In this document: piece after piece, positions 20,597-29,145 of the stretch
Layout of the letters: every line of letters starts with the position of its first letter
Position numbering within the stretch: position 1 is the stretch's first letter
From: Ascidiaceihabitans sp.
GTDB lineage: Bacteria > Pseudomonadota > Alphaproteobacteria > Rhodobacterales > Rhodobacteraceae
DNA length: 64,000 nucleotides
Assembly (NCBI GenBank): GCA_028825475.1
Contig: JAPKAB010000013.1
Coordinates: 1 to 64,000 of the forward strand
Direction: 5' to 3'
The notes under the pieces: generated by a model
The model's input: the letters and a program-made list of their open reading frames with translations, nothing else
Databases searched by the model: none
What the model was told of the DNA's origin: nothing
Made by a program: the position numbers and the translations under genes

Positions 20597-21916
20597 TTAA
20601 TTCGGGTTGTCAGGATCAAAGCCGCCCGCTTTTTGGAAAGCGCGCCATTGGGTTTGGAAGTCGTTGTAGTCGAGTTTTTCTTTGCTCCAGTGTTCCGGCC
20701 ATTCTGGATCATTGGGGCCTTTGCCATCTGGTAGGGTGACACTTGCATCGCCAAAGGCGGATTCCAGCTGTTCTTGCGTGATTGATGTTTTTGAAAAATC
20801 AACTCCACTCAGCCCTGCGTAGGAGAAGCGGGCGCCGCTGAGGGTCGTTTCGGCGTCAAAATCAGCCTGCTCTAGGTCTGCCCCTTGCAGCTGAGCGTGC
20901 TCGAGGTCTGCCCCCTGCAACTCAGGGACTTTGAGCACTGCCCCCTGCAACTGAGCGTCCCAGAGGTCTGCCCCCTGCAACCGCGCGCCTGAGAGGTTTG
21001 CGCCCTGTAACTGAGTGTCTGTGAGGCTTGCCCCCTGCAACTTTGCCAGCCGAAACGACACCTTTTCAAAGTTGAGTGATTTAAGATCAAAGCCCTGTAG
21101 GTTTGTTTCGGACAGGTCTATTTCCCCATCCTCCAAAGGCATTCCAGATTCTTTGCGCAACTTTCCCAAGACTTGGACAGCGTTTTGCATATCAGAACGT
21201 GCCACACTCAGGCCCTGTGCCCATTCTCGCAGGTCGATTGGTTCAGCATCTTCAGGTGTCGTTTGGGCTTTGTTTTCGCGCGAAAGCTCTTTCACATAGA
21301 CCGACAGAATGCGTGCAATGCGTGGTGCGGATTCAGGTTCTTCTTTGGCAAGCCCCAGTAGGCGATCAATCGCGCCATTGCGCCTTGTCACGTCATCTTG
21401 CCAGCCAGTTGGTTTGTCCGCTTGCTCCCATTTCGTAATCTGTCGTTGCGCATACAGATCAGAAACCGCTGTGTCGATTTTGTCGTTAAACAGCGCTTGG
21501 GTTGCGGTATCTGTTTGACGCCGCACATATGTAAGCCGCACTAAAGTAAACGGCAGTGCAACAACTGCACCCATAGTAGCAGTTAGGGCAGCCAAGCCAA
21601 CCAATGTAAATCGCCAATCCCAAATTCCATCTGATGACGTTGGGGTTTTGGTGCTGATCACCAGCCAGATTGTTGCTAACAGACCTACGAATAGTGACGC
21701 AAAGACAAGTAACCACATCACACTCGCGATAAAAAACAGACCGCTGTTCAACTGTTCAAGACCGACCCGTTTTTGGAGAGCGATAAGGGTTGGTGTTTTT
21801 TCTGGGTCGCCGTTGTGCGGGAAACGGGACAAGGCAATTGGGAGGATCAGGAATACAACCAATAAGGTGAGACCCAAAATGTCACGCCCGCTGAGCATCA
21901 GTACAATATCGTCCAA
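20597..21916 (-). CDS. Pentapeptide repeat-containing membrane protein
   Basis: Two N-terminal TM segments, then LQGASLTDTQLQGANLSGARLQGADLWDAQLQGAVLKVPELQGADLEHAQLQGADLEQADF. Confidence 0.9.
   Translation of the reverse strand: MDDIVLMLSGRDILGLTLLVVFLILPIALSRFPHNGDPEKTPTLIALQKRVGLEQLNSGLFFIASVMWLLVFASLFVGLLATIWLVISTKTPTSSDGIWDWRFTLVGLAALTATMGAVVALPFTLVRLTYVRRQTDTATQALFNDKIDTAVSDLYAQRQITKWEQADKPTGWQDDVTRRNGAIDRLLGLAKEEPESAPRIARILSVYVKELSRENKAQTTPEDAEPIDLREWAQGLSVARSDMQNAVQVLGKLRKESGMPLEDGEIDLSETNLQGFDLKSLNFEKVSFRLAKLQGASLTDTQLQGANLSGARLQGADLWDAQLQGAVLKVPELQGADLEHAQLQGADLEQADFDAETTLSGARFSYAGLSGVDFSKTSITQEQLESAFGDASVTLPDGKGPNDPEWPEHWSKEKLDYNDFQTQWRAFQKAGGFDPDNPN
20866..21050. repeat. 30-bp tandem repeats (ctgccccctgcaactgagcg...gaggt) encoding LQGADLxxAQ units
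   Basis: About six ~30-bp units with near-identical 'gcccctgcaact' core, in frame within the pentapeptide protein. Confidence 0.85.
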
Positions 21917-22097
21917 ATCAAATACGCCTAAATTACTTCAAATACACCACCACCATGCCGTGCAATTCCGCTCTCGCCAACCCCAATTTGTGTTGTCGCA
22001 AAATACCCCTCGTCTTCACCTTGCAAAGCCCCACAACACTCCATAGGTTCTGCCCAAATTCGCGATATGCGATCAAAGCTTTGACAAGGACGTTACC

Positions 22098-22376
22098 ATG
22101 GAACAATTCGGCCAATTCATCCCACTTTTGCTTATTTTCGGCATCATGTATTTCTTGCTGATCCGCCCACAGCAAAAAAAGATGAAAGAACATCAGGCGA
22201 TGGTAACCGGCCTGCGTCGTGGTGACAAAGTTGTGACTGCTGGCGGTATGTTCGGCAAGGTTGTTAAAGTGCATGACGAAGGCGAAGTCGAAGTTGAAAT
22301 CGCTGATGGCGTTAAAGTGCGCATGGTGCAATCCACCATCGCTCAGGTCGTTTCCAAGACCGAACCTGCGAAGTAA
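22098..22376 (+). CDS. yajC: Preprotein translocase subunit YajC
   Basis: FIPLLLIFGIMYFLLIRPQQKKMKEHQAMVTGLRRGDKVVTAGG; followed by secD-secF. Confidence 0.96.
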   Translation: MEQFGQFIPLLLIFGIMYFLLIRPQQKKMKEHQAMVTGLRRGDKVVTAGGMFGKVVKVHDEGEVEVEIADGVKVRMVQSTIAQVVSKTEPAK

Positions 22377-22411
22377 ATGCGCGTCTGTTAAATATCTAAA
22401 AGGTCAGCCCA

Positions 22412-24073
22412 ATGCTGCAATTTGAATCGTGGAAACGGGTCCTGATCTGGATCACCTGTCTGGTTGGTCTGCTTTTGGCCGTCCCGAACGGGTTTTACAC
22501 CCGCGTCGAGCAACACAATGACGCGGTTGCCGCGATTGAATTGGGGGCTGATACCCCAGAGAACCAAGAGATGGCGGCGCAGTGGCCTAGCTACTTGCCA
22601 TCATCCTTGGTGAACCTTGGTCTTGATCTGCGCGGCGGTGCCCATTTGTTGGCCGAAGTGCAGGTGGCTGACGTTTATCAGGCCCGTATGGAAGCCACAT
22701 GGCCAGAGGTGCGTGATGCGTTGCGCCCACTGCGTTCCACTGTTGGTACCATTCGCAAGCAACCGTCCCCTGTGGATGAATTGCGTGTGCGCATCGGTGA
22801 TGTGACTGGCATGCAGCAGGCCCTTGAAACTGTACGTGCATTGGCCCGTCCGGTTCAGTCTTTGACAGGTATCGGCGCGTTCGACATTGCGGTCAGTGCA
22901 GTGGACGACGTGATTGTGGTGACATTGTCCGAGGCTGAAAAGCTGGCGACAGATGAGCGTACAATGCAGCAGTCGTTGGAAATTGTACGCCGTCGTATCG
23001 ATGAAGTTGGCACACGCGAACCTACGATCCAACGCCAAGGTACGGAACGTATCCTGATCCAAGTGCCGGGTATTGGGTCTGCGGCCGAACTTAAGGCGAT
23101 CATCGGGACGACCGCCCGTTTGACATTCAACCCAGTTGTGAACCGCACCAACGATGGCAATGCGATTGCCGGTGCTGGTAACTCGGTCATTCCGTCAATT
23201 GACGAGCCGGGCCAATTTTATGTGATCGAGAACGCGCCTGTTGTGGCGGGTGACGATCTGGTGGATGCACAACCGTCCTTTGATCAAAACGGTGGTGCAG
23301 CGGTTTCATTCCGTTTCAACACCGCAGGTGCACGACGCTTTGGTAACTACACCGCCGACAACATCGGCAGCCCGTTTGCTATCGTTCTTGATAACGAAGT
23401 GGTCAGTGCCCCTGTGATCCAATCCCACATTGCGGGCGGTTCAGGTATCATCACAGGCCGCTTCAGCGTTGAAGAAACCACTAACTTGGCCGTTCTTTTG
23501 CGCGCAGGTGCTTTGCCAGCTAAACTGACCTTCCTAGAGGAACGCACAGTTGGTCCAGAGTTGGGCCAAGACAGCATTGATGCTGGTAAGGTTGCAACCA
23601 TGGTCGCGTTTGTTGCTGTGCTGGTGTTTATGTTCCTCAGCTATGGCCTGTTTGGCGTGTTCGCTAATATTGCGTTGATCATCAACGTTGGCTTGATCTT
23701 TGGGCTTCTTAGCCTTGTTGGTGCGACGCTGACGTTGCCTGGCATTGCAGGTATCGTTCTAACTGTTGGCATGGCGGTTGATGCGAATGTTCTGGTGTTC
23801 GAGCGGATCCGCGAAGAGTTGAAGACTTCAAAGGGGCCGGCACGCGCGATTGAGCTGGGTTATGAAAAAGCGCTGTCAGCGATTTTGGATGCTAACGTCA
23901 CTACGTTTATCACAGCTGTGATCTTGTTCGTCATGGGCTCTGGCCCTGTGCGCGGCTTTGCCATCACCTTAGGTCTTGGCATTATCACATCGGTCTTCAC
24001 GGCCATCTTTGTCACACGTCTGATGGTAGTCATCTGGTTTGAACGCCGCCGTCCCAAAACGATTGAGGTCTAA
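22412..24073 (+). CDS. secD: Protein translocase subunit SecD
   Basis: NLGLDLRGGAHLLAEV; TVGPELGQDSIDAG; GMAVDANVLVFERIREEL. Confidence 0.97.
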   Translation: MLQFESWKRVLIWITCLVGLLLAVPNGFYTRVEQHNDAVAAIELGADTPENQEMAAQWPSYLPSSLVNLGLDLRGGAHLLAEVQVADVYQARMEATWPEVRDALRPLRSTVGTIRKQPSPVDELRVRIGDVTGMQQALETVRALARPVQSLTGIGAFDIAVSAVDDVIVVTLSEAEKLATDERTMQQSLEIVRRRIDEVGTREPTIQRQGTERILIQVPGIGSAAELKAIIGTTARLTFNPVVNRTNDGNAIAGAGNSVIPSIDEPGQFYVIENAPVVAGDDLVDAQPSFDQNGGAAVSFRFNTAGARRFGNYTADNIGSPFAIVLDNEVVSAPVIQSHIAGGSGIITGRFSVEETTNLAVLLRAGALPAKLTFLEERTVGPELGQDSIDAGKVATMVAFVAVLVFMFLSYGLFGVFANIALIINVGLIFGLLSLVGATLTLPGIAGIVLTVGMAVDANVLVFERIREELKTSKGPARAIELGYEKALSAILDANVTTFITAVILFVMGSGPVRGFAITLGLGIITSVFTAIFVTRLMVVIWFERRRPKTIEV

Positions 24074-24076
24074 CCC

Positions 24077-25045
24077 ATGCGTCTCAAGTTAGTAAAAGAG
24101 AACACGAACTTCGACTTCTTTGGACGTTGGAAGCTTTGGCTTGGTATATCCTTGTTGATGATGATGATCGGCTTTGGCTCTTACCTGTATCAGGGTCTGA
24201 ACTTTGGTATCGATTTCCGCGGTGGTACAACCATCCGTACCGAAAGCACGCAGCCGGTTGATATTGCGGCTTACCGTGATGCGCTTGAGGGCCTTGAACT
24301 GGGCGATGTGTCTATTTCCGAAGTGTTCGATCCGAATTTCCGCGATGACCAGAACGTGGCAATGATCCGTATTCAGGCCCAAGACGGTCAAGAAGCGGTG
24401 ACTGTTGATACGATTGGCGTCTTGGAAACTGCACTACATTCCATTGATCCGGATATGAAATTCCCATCTGTTGAATCTGTTGGTCCAAAAGTATCGGGCG
24501 AATTGATCAAGACGGCGGCCTTGGCTGTTGTTCTCGCGATTGGTGCGGTGTTGATCTATATTTGGCTGCGCTTTGAATGGCAGTTCGCTTTGGGCGCTGT
24601 TGCGGCCTTGGTGCACGATGTTGTCCTGACCATTGGTGTTTTCTCCGAACTTCAAATCAAATTTGACCTCGCAATTATTGCGGCGTTGCTGACCATCGTT
24701 GGTTATTCGTTGAACGATACTGTGGTTGTGTTTGACCGCGTGCGTGAGAACCTGCGTAAGTATAAGAAAAAGCCATTGGCCGAAGTGCTTAATATCTCAA
24801 TCAACGAAACCCTAAGCCGTACAGTTATGACATCTGTCACGACATTGTTGGCGTTGACTGCATTGTTTGTTCTGGGCGGTGACGTGATCCGTGGTTTCGT
24901 CTTTGCGATGATCTGGGGTGTGATTGTGGGCACGTATTCTTCTGTCTTCGTAGCCTCCACAATCCTGCTTTACTTGGGCGTCAAACGTGACTGGTCCAAA
25001 ACAGATCCAAAAGCTGGCGGCCAATACGCTAATATCGACGCCTAA
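24077..25045 (+). CDS. secF: Protein translocase subunit SecF
   Basis: GLNFGIDFRGGTTIRTE; YSLNDTVVVFDRVRENLRKY; follows secD by 3 nt. Confidence 0.97.
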   Translation: MRLKLVKENTNFDFFGRWKLWLGISLLMMMIGFGSYLYQGLNFGIDFRGGTTIRTESTQPVDIAAYRDALEGLELGDVSISEVFDPNFRDDQNVAMIRIQAQDGQEAVTVDTIGVLETALHSIDPDMKFPSVESVGPKVSGELIKTAALAVVLAIGAVLIYIWLRFEWQFALGAVAALVHDVVLTIGVFSELQIKFDLAIIAALLTIVGYSLNDTVVVFDRVRENLRKYKKKPLAEVLNISINETLSRTVMTSVTTLLALTALFVLGGDVIRGFVFAMIWGVIVGTYSSVFVASTILLYLGVKRDWSKTDPKAGGQYANIDA

Positions 25046-25047
25046 GG

Positions 25048-25803
25048 GTGGGGGAAACCTTACTCGCTGCAATCCAGACCGAGGGCCTTTGGTTCTTGGT
25101 CTGCGGCGCGCTTATCGCGGGTGTCGTTCGCGGGTTTTCGGGCTTTGGCACCGCGATGATCTATCTGCCGTTCGCGGCACAAGTTGTGCCGCCACTTTGG
25201 GCTATTCTGACATTGATGGCGATGGATTTGGTCGGACCGATCCCCTTAATTAAGCCAGCGTTCAAAGATGCTCAGCGTCGCGATCTGTTGTTGTTGTTGG
25301 GTGGTTCACTTTGCTTGTTGCCTGTTGGGTTGGCACTGTTGTCCACGATATCACCCGAAACATATCGCTACCTTGTGTCTTCGATTTCTATCGTTTTACT
25401 GCTCTGTCTGGTTTTTGGCCTGCGTTACAGCGGCAAAATGTATCCGCCCCTTGTTGCCGCTGTTGGAGGCCTTGCTGGTTTTTCCGGTGGCTTGGGCGGC
25501 GTGCCGGGACCGCCAGTCATCCTATTCTACATGGCCAGCACATTACCCGTACGTGTCGTGCGCGCAAACATGATGCTTTTCCTGTTTTTCACGGACATTT
25601 TAATTATCTCTGTGGTTGGTATTCGGGGTGAGCTATACATTACTCCGTTGATCATTGGCCTTCTGATGGCAGTGCCCAATGGGATCGGCAATTTGATAGG
25701 TGCGGCAATTTTCAATCCTGACAAGGCTGGCATCTACAAGGCGGTCGCCTATATGGTGATTGCAGCCTCGGCCATTATGGGCCTCCCTATCTGGAACGGA
25801 TGA
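25048..25803 (+). CDS. Sulfite exporter TauE/SafE family protein
   Basis: GTG start; multi-TM with GVVRGFSGFGTAMIYLPFAAQVVPP and GLAGFSGGLGGVPGPPVILFYMA. Confidence 0.85.
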   Translation: MGETLLAAIQTEGLWFLVCGALIAGVVRGFSGFGTAMIYLPFAAQVVPPLWAILTLMAMDLVGPIPLIKPAFKDAQRRDLLLLLGGSLCLLPVGLALLSTISPETYRYLVSSISIVLLLCLVFGLRYSGKMYPPLVAAVGGLAGFSGGLGGVPGPPVILFYMASTLPVRVVRANMMLFLFFTDILIISVVGIRGELYITPLIIGLLMAVPNGIGNLIGAAIFNPDKAGIYKAVAYMVIAASAIMGLPIWNG

Positions 25804-25804
25804 T

Positions 25805-26158
25805 ATGCGCCTGAACGAAATTAGTTATACAGATGCCAAACCTATTGAGGGATATGGCCCCGGATTTTTCCGCATCGGCGGTGAAGTCACCTATGGTGGC
25901 GTTTTGACTGGTGCTCGGGGTACTTCTGAGTGGGGTGGGTATGATGACACTACGCCATTGCTGGACTTAGCAGGGTCAATCGACGTCCTGTTTATGGGCA
26001 CTGGTGAAGACGTGGCGCACATTCCCGCTGACCTACGTAGCAAGCTAGAAGATGTGGGTATAGGCGTCGAAGCCATGGCGACACCTGCTGCTGCACGGAC
26101 CTATAATGTCTTGCTCAGCGAAGGGCGGCGCATTGCGTTGGCCATGATCCCTGTCTGA
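25805..26158 (+). CDS. Mth938-like domain-containing protein
   Basis: MRLNEISYTDAKPIEGYGPGFFRIGGEVTYGG...VLFMGTGEDVAHIP...GVGIEAMATPAAARTYNVLLSEGR. Confidence 0.85.
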   Translation: MRLNEISYTDAKPIEGYGPGFFRIGGEVTYGGVLTGARGTSEWGGYDDTTPLLDLAGSIDVLFMGTGEDVAHIPADLRSKLEDVGIGVEAMATPAAARTYNVLLSEGRRIALAMIPV

Positions 26159-26201
26159 TTAGTGACTTGATGTGGGCCGTGAATAGGGTAACCCTAATTT
26201 C

Positions 26202-26822
26202 ATGACATTAGCCGTAACAAACCTTACAATTGCACGTGGTGGTCTGCCTGTTCTGGCAGATGTTTCATTCGTGTTGGAAACAGGTCAGGCGCTGATTTTA
26301 CGCGGTCCAAACGGTGTGGGAAAGACCACGTTGCTGCGTACCATTGCAGGGCTGCAACCGTCACTGCATGGAACAGTGTCTGGTGCACAGGACCAGATCG
26401 CATATGCGGCCCATTCTGATGGGTTGAAGGCGAAGCTAAGCGTGACTGAGAACCTGACGTTCTGGGCTGAGGTCTTTGGCCAGTCCGACATTTCCCATGC
26501 TTTGAAGGCTTTTGAATTGGAAAACCTATCGGATCGTTTGGCGGGCACACTGTCGGCGGGGCAAAAACGCCGCCTTGGCTTAGCGCGGCTGCTCGTAACA
26601 GGACGGCCCATCTGGGTTCTGGATGAGCCAACGGTGTCTTTGGACACCGCTTCGGTTGCGATGTTTGCGGCGGCTGTTGAGGCCCATTTGAAAAGTGGGG
26701 GAATGGCTTTGATAGCCACTCACATCGACCTTGGGATTGAACAGGCGAGCGTGCTGGATGTGACACCCTTCATTGCACGCAATGACGTGGCAATGGGTTC
26801 CAGCAACGAGGCGTTCTTATGA
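26202..26822 (+). CDS. ccmA: Heme ABC exporter ATP-binding protein CcmA
   Basis: [33 protein letters not shown]; followed by ccmB-C-D-G. Confidence 0.95.
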   Translation: MTLAVTNLTIARGGLPVLADVSFVLETGQALILRGPNGVGKTTLLRTIAGLQPSLHGTVSGAQDQIAYAAHSDGLKAKLSVTENLTFWAEVFGQSDISHALKAFELENLSDRLAGTLSAGQKRRLGLARLLVTGRPIWVLDEPTVSLDTASVAMFAAAVEAHLKSGGMALIATHIDLGIEQASVLDVTPFIARNDVAMGSSNEAFL

Positions 26823-27475
26823 ATGCGTTGTTGATCCGTGATATTCGACTTGCGGTACGGGCAGGGGGCGGCTTTGGCCTTGGGCTTGCGTTTTTCTTGA
26901 TCGTTATTGTGATGGTGCCCTTTGCGGTTGGTGCAGATACCGGATTGCTGTCTAAAACCGCACCAGGAGTTTTGTGGATTGGGGCGCTGTTGGCTTGCTT
27001 GCTGTCACTCGATCGATTGTTGGCGCTCGACTTTGAAGACGGGACACTCGACCTGCTGGCCACAGCGCCACTACCACTCGAAGCAGCCCTAAGTGTAAAA
27101 GCGCTGGCACACTGGATCACAACGGGCCTGCCGTTGGTCATTGCAGCCCCTGTATTAGGTGTGTTGATGAACCTGCCAACGCAGGGCTATGGCTGGCTTG
27201 TGTTATCGCTACTGCTGGGCACGCCCGCTTTGTCCGTTATCGGTACGTTTGGTGCTGCGCTGACCGTTGGTATCAAACGGGGTGGGCTATTGTTGTCCTT
27301 GCTGGTTCTACCGCTCTATGTGCCAACGCTTATTTTCGGGGCAGAAGCCGCACGGCGCGGGGCCGCAGGGGCAGACGTCAGCACACCGATGTTGTTGTTG
27401 GCAGGAATAAGTGCCGCAACGATTGCATTGATGCCATTCGCCAGCGCTGCAGTCCTTAAAGTGAACTTGCGGTGA
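26819..27475 (+). CDS. ccmB: Heme exporter protein CcmB
   Basis: Overlaps ccmA by 4 nt; [37 protein letters not shown]; multi-TM. Confidence 0.95.
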   Translation: MNALLIRDIRLAVRAGGGFGLGLAFFLIVIVMVPFAVGADTGLLSKTAPGVLWIGALLACLLSLDRLLALDFEDGTLDLLATAPLPLEAALSVKALAHWITTGLPLVIAAPVLGVLMNLPTQGYGWLVLSLLLGTPALSVIGTFGAALTVGIKRGGLLLSLLVLPLYVPTLIFGAEAARRGAAGADVSTPMLLLAGISAATIALMPFASAAVLKVNLR

Positions 27476-27537
27476 TCGCTTTGAAACAACAGACAAACCG
27501 CATTGAGCCAGACAATCGAAAGAACTAGGTAAACCAC

Positions 27538-28269
27538 ATGTCACTTTGGGAATACGCAAATCCGGTCAAGTTTTTACGCCTCAGCGAACGGGTGCTCCCG
27601 ACGCTGTGGGTTTTGGCTATTTCTTCGACAGTTGTAGGGCTGGTTTGGGGGTTCTTCTTTACCCCTGATGACATACGCCAAGGGTCGACTGTTAAGATCA
27701 TTTATATCCACGTGCCTGCGGCATTGATAGCGATCAACGCATGGTTCATGATGTTGGTGGCGTCACTGATCTGGCTGATCCGGCGACACCACGTTAGCGC
27801 ATTGGCGGCCAAGGCCGCTGCGCCTGTTGGCGTGGTTATGACTTTGATTGCGCTGATCACGGGGGCAATCTGGGGGCAACCGATGTGGGGCACATGGTGG
27901 GTTTGGGACCCGCGGCTTACTTCGTTCCTGATCCTGTTCCTGTTCTATTTAGGTTACATCGCGCTTTGGGAAGCGATTGAGGATTCCGACACAGCAGCGG
28001 ACTTGACCGCAGTGCTATGCATGGTGGGCTCGGTCTTTGCAGTTCTATCACGTTACGCGGTGAATTTTTGGAACCAAGGGCTGCATCAAGGGACCTCGAT
28101 CCCTGTTGCTACAGGTGAGCGCAGCGTCGCGGATGTGTTCTTTGTTCCGTTGCTGATCTCAATGGTTGGCTTTGGATTGTTGTTCCTTGCACTGACATTG
28201 TACCGCACCGGCACTGAAATACGAGTACGCCGCACCAAGGCGCTGCTGGCACGGGAGGGACGCAACTGA
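27538..28269 (+). CDS. ccmC: Heme ABC transporter permease CcmC
   Basis: WxWD-type motif GTWWVWDPRLTSFLILFLFYLGYIALW. Confidence 0.96.
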   Translation: MSLWEYANPVKFLRLSERVLPTLWVLAISSTVVGLVWGFFFTPDDIRQGSTVKIIYIHVPAALIAINAWFMMLVASLIWLIRRHHVSALAAKAAAPVGVVMTLIALITGAIWGQPMWGTWWVWDPRLTSFLILFLFYLGYIALWEAIEDSDTAADLTAVLCMVGSVFAVLSRYAVNFWNQGLHQGTSIPVATGERSVADVFFVPLLISMVGFGLLFLALTLYRTGTEIRVRRTKALLAREGRN

Positions 28270-28427
28270 TGTTACCAGATCTTGGAAAATACGCCGATGC
28301 CGTTTTGTCGGCTTACGGCGCATCTATCGCTTTGTTGGTCGGACTGGTTGTCATGAGTGTGCTGAAAGGACGGCGTGTACGTAAGCAGATGCAAGAGATT
28401 GAGGCGCGTGGTGAACAGAATGGGTAA
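28269..28427 (+). CDS. ccmD: Heme exporter protein CcmD (52 aa; absent from the supplied ORF track)
   Basis: TGATG overlap with ccmC stop; hand translation MLPDLGKYADAVLSAYGASIALLVGLVVMSVLKGRRVRKQMQEIEARGEQNG; single TM; correct operon position. Confidence 0.88.
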   Translation: MLPDLGKYADAVLSAYGASIALLVGLVVMSVLKGRRVRKQMQEIEARGEQNG

Positions 28428-28959
28428 AATTTCACCTCTGATGATCGCACCGCCATTGATTTTTGCAGGGTTCGTTGCGATGGCTGCGATAGGTATGTTT
28501 CGTGCTGATAAAGACGTGCTGGAAAGCACTCGTATTGGTAAAATAGCGCCCGCGATTACCCAAGAGACACTGGGTGAGTTCCCCAATGTCACGCCAGAGC
28601 GCTTGAAGAGCGGTGAACTTACATTGGTCAATTTCTGGGCCAGCTGGTGCCCGCCGTGCCGTGCCGAGCACCCTAAATTGTTAGAGATGCAAGCCGCAGG
28701 GATTCCAATCATCGGCGTGAACTTCAAAGACACCGCACGTGATGCAGGCCGCTATCTGACCAATGATGGCAACCCGTTTGTCGCGGTCGCCTTTGACGAG
28801 AAAGGGCGCACAGCGATTGACTGGGGTGTCACTGCGCCGCCAGAGACGTTCATTTTGGACAAGGACGGCGTAGTGTTATTCCGCTTCGCAGGACCGCTGA
28901 TTGGCAGTGATTATGAACAGCGGTTTCTTCCAGAGCTGACCAAAGCACAATCCAATTGA
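28420..28959 (+). CDS. ccmG: DsbE/CcmG family thiol:disulfide interchange protein
   Basis: NFWASWCPPCRAEHP; overlaps ccmD by 8 nt. Confidence 0.94.
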   Translation: MGKISPLMIAPPLIFAGFVAMAAIGMFRADKDVLESTRIGKIAPAITQETLGEFPNVTPERLKSGELTLVNFWASWCPPCRAEHPKLLEMQAAGIPIIGVNFKDTARDAGRYLTNDGNPFVAVAFDEKGRTAIDWGVTAPPETFILDKDGVVLFRFAGPLIGSDYEQRFLPELTKAQSN

Positions 28960-28990
28960 GCGCCTAAACGGCGCACTATATTTTGCTGCT

Positions 28991-29095
28991 CGTTTCTTCT
29001 GTTTTTAAATATCCCCGCCGGAGGCCCTTTTTCTTTTAGTACAACACCTAAGGTTTCACCTTCGGTGAGGAGGATATTTGAAAACAGAAGAAACG
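28991..29095. repeat. 105-bp palindromic intergenic element with 24-bp terminal inverted repeats
   Basis: Left arm cgtttcttctgtttttaaatatcc (28991-29014), right arm ggatatttgaaaacagaagaaacg (29072-29095): 23/24 complementary. Confidence 0.8.
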
Positions 29096-29096
29096 C

Positions 29097-29130
29097 AAAA
29101 GGCCCCACAACTGAATGCGGGGCCTTTGTT
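29097..29130 (-). terminator. acnA terminator
   Basis: aaaaggccccacaactgaatgcggggcctttg; T-run on the minus strand. Confidence 0.65.
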
Positions 29131-29145
29131 TTTGATTTGATCGTT

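Noticed and set aside
20866-21050. Regular 30-bp repeats that could suggest a CRISPR array
   Set aside because: Units are contiguous, in frame, and encode pentapeptide repeats; no spacers and no cas genes.
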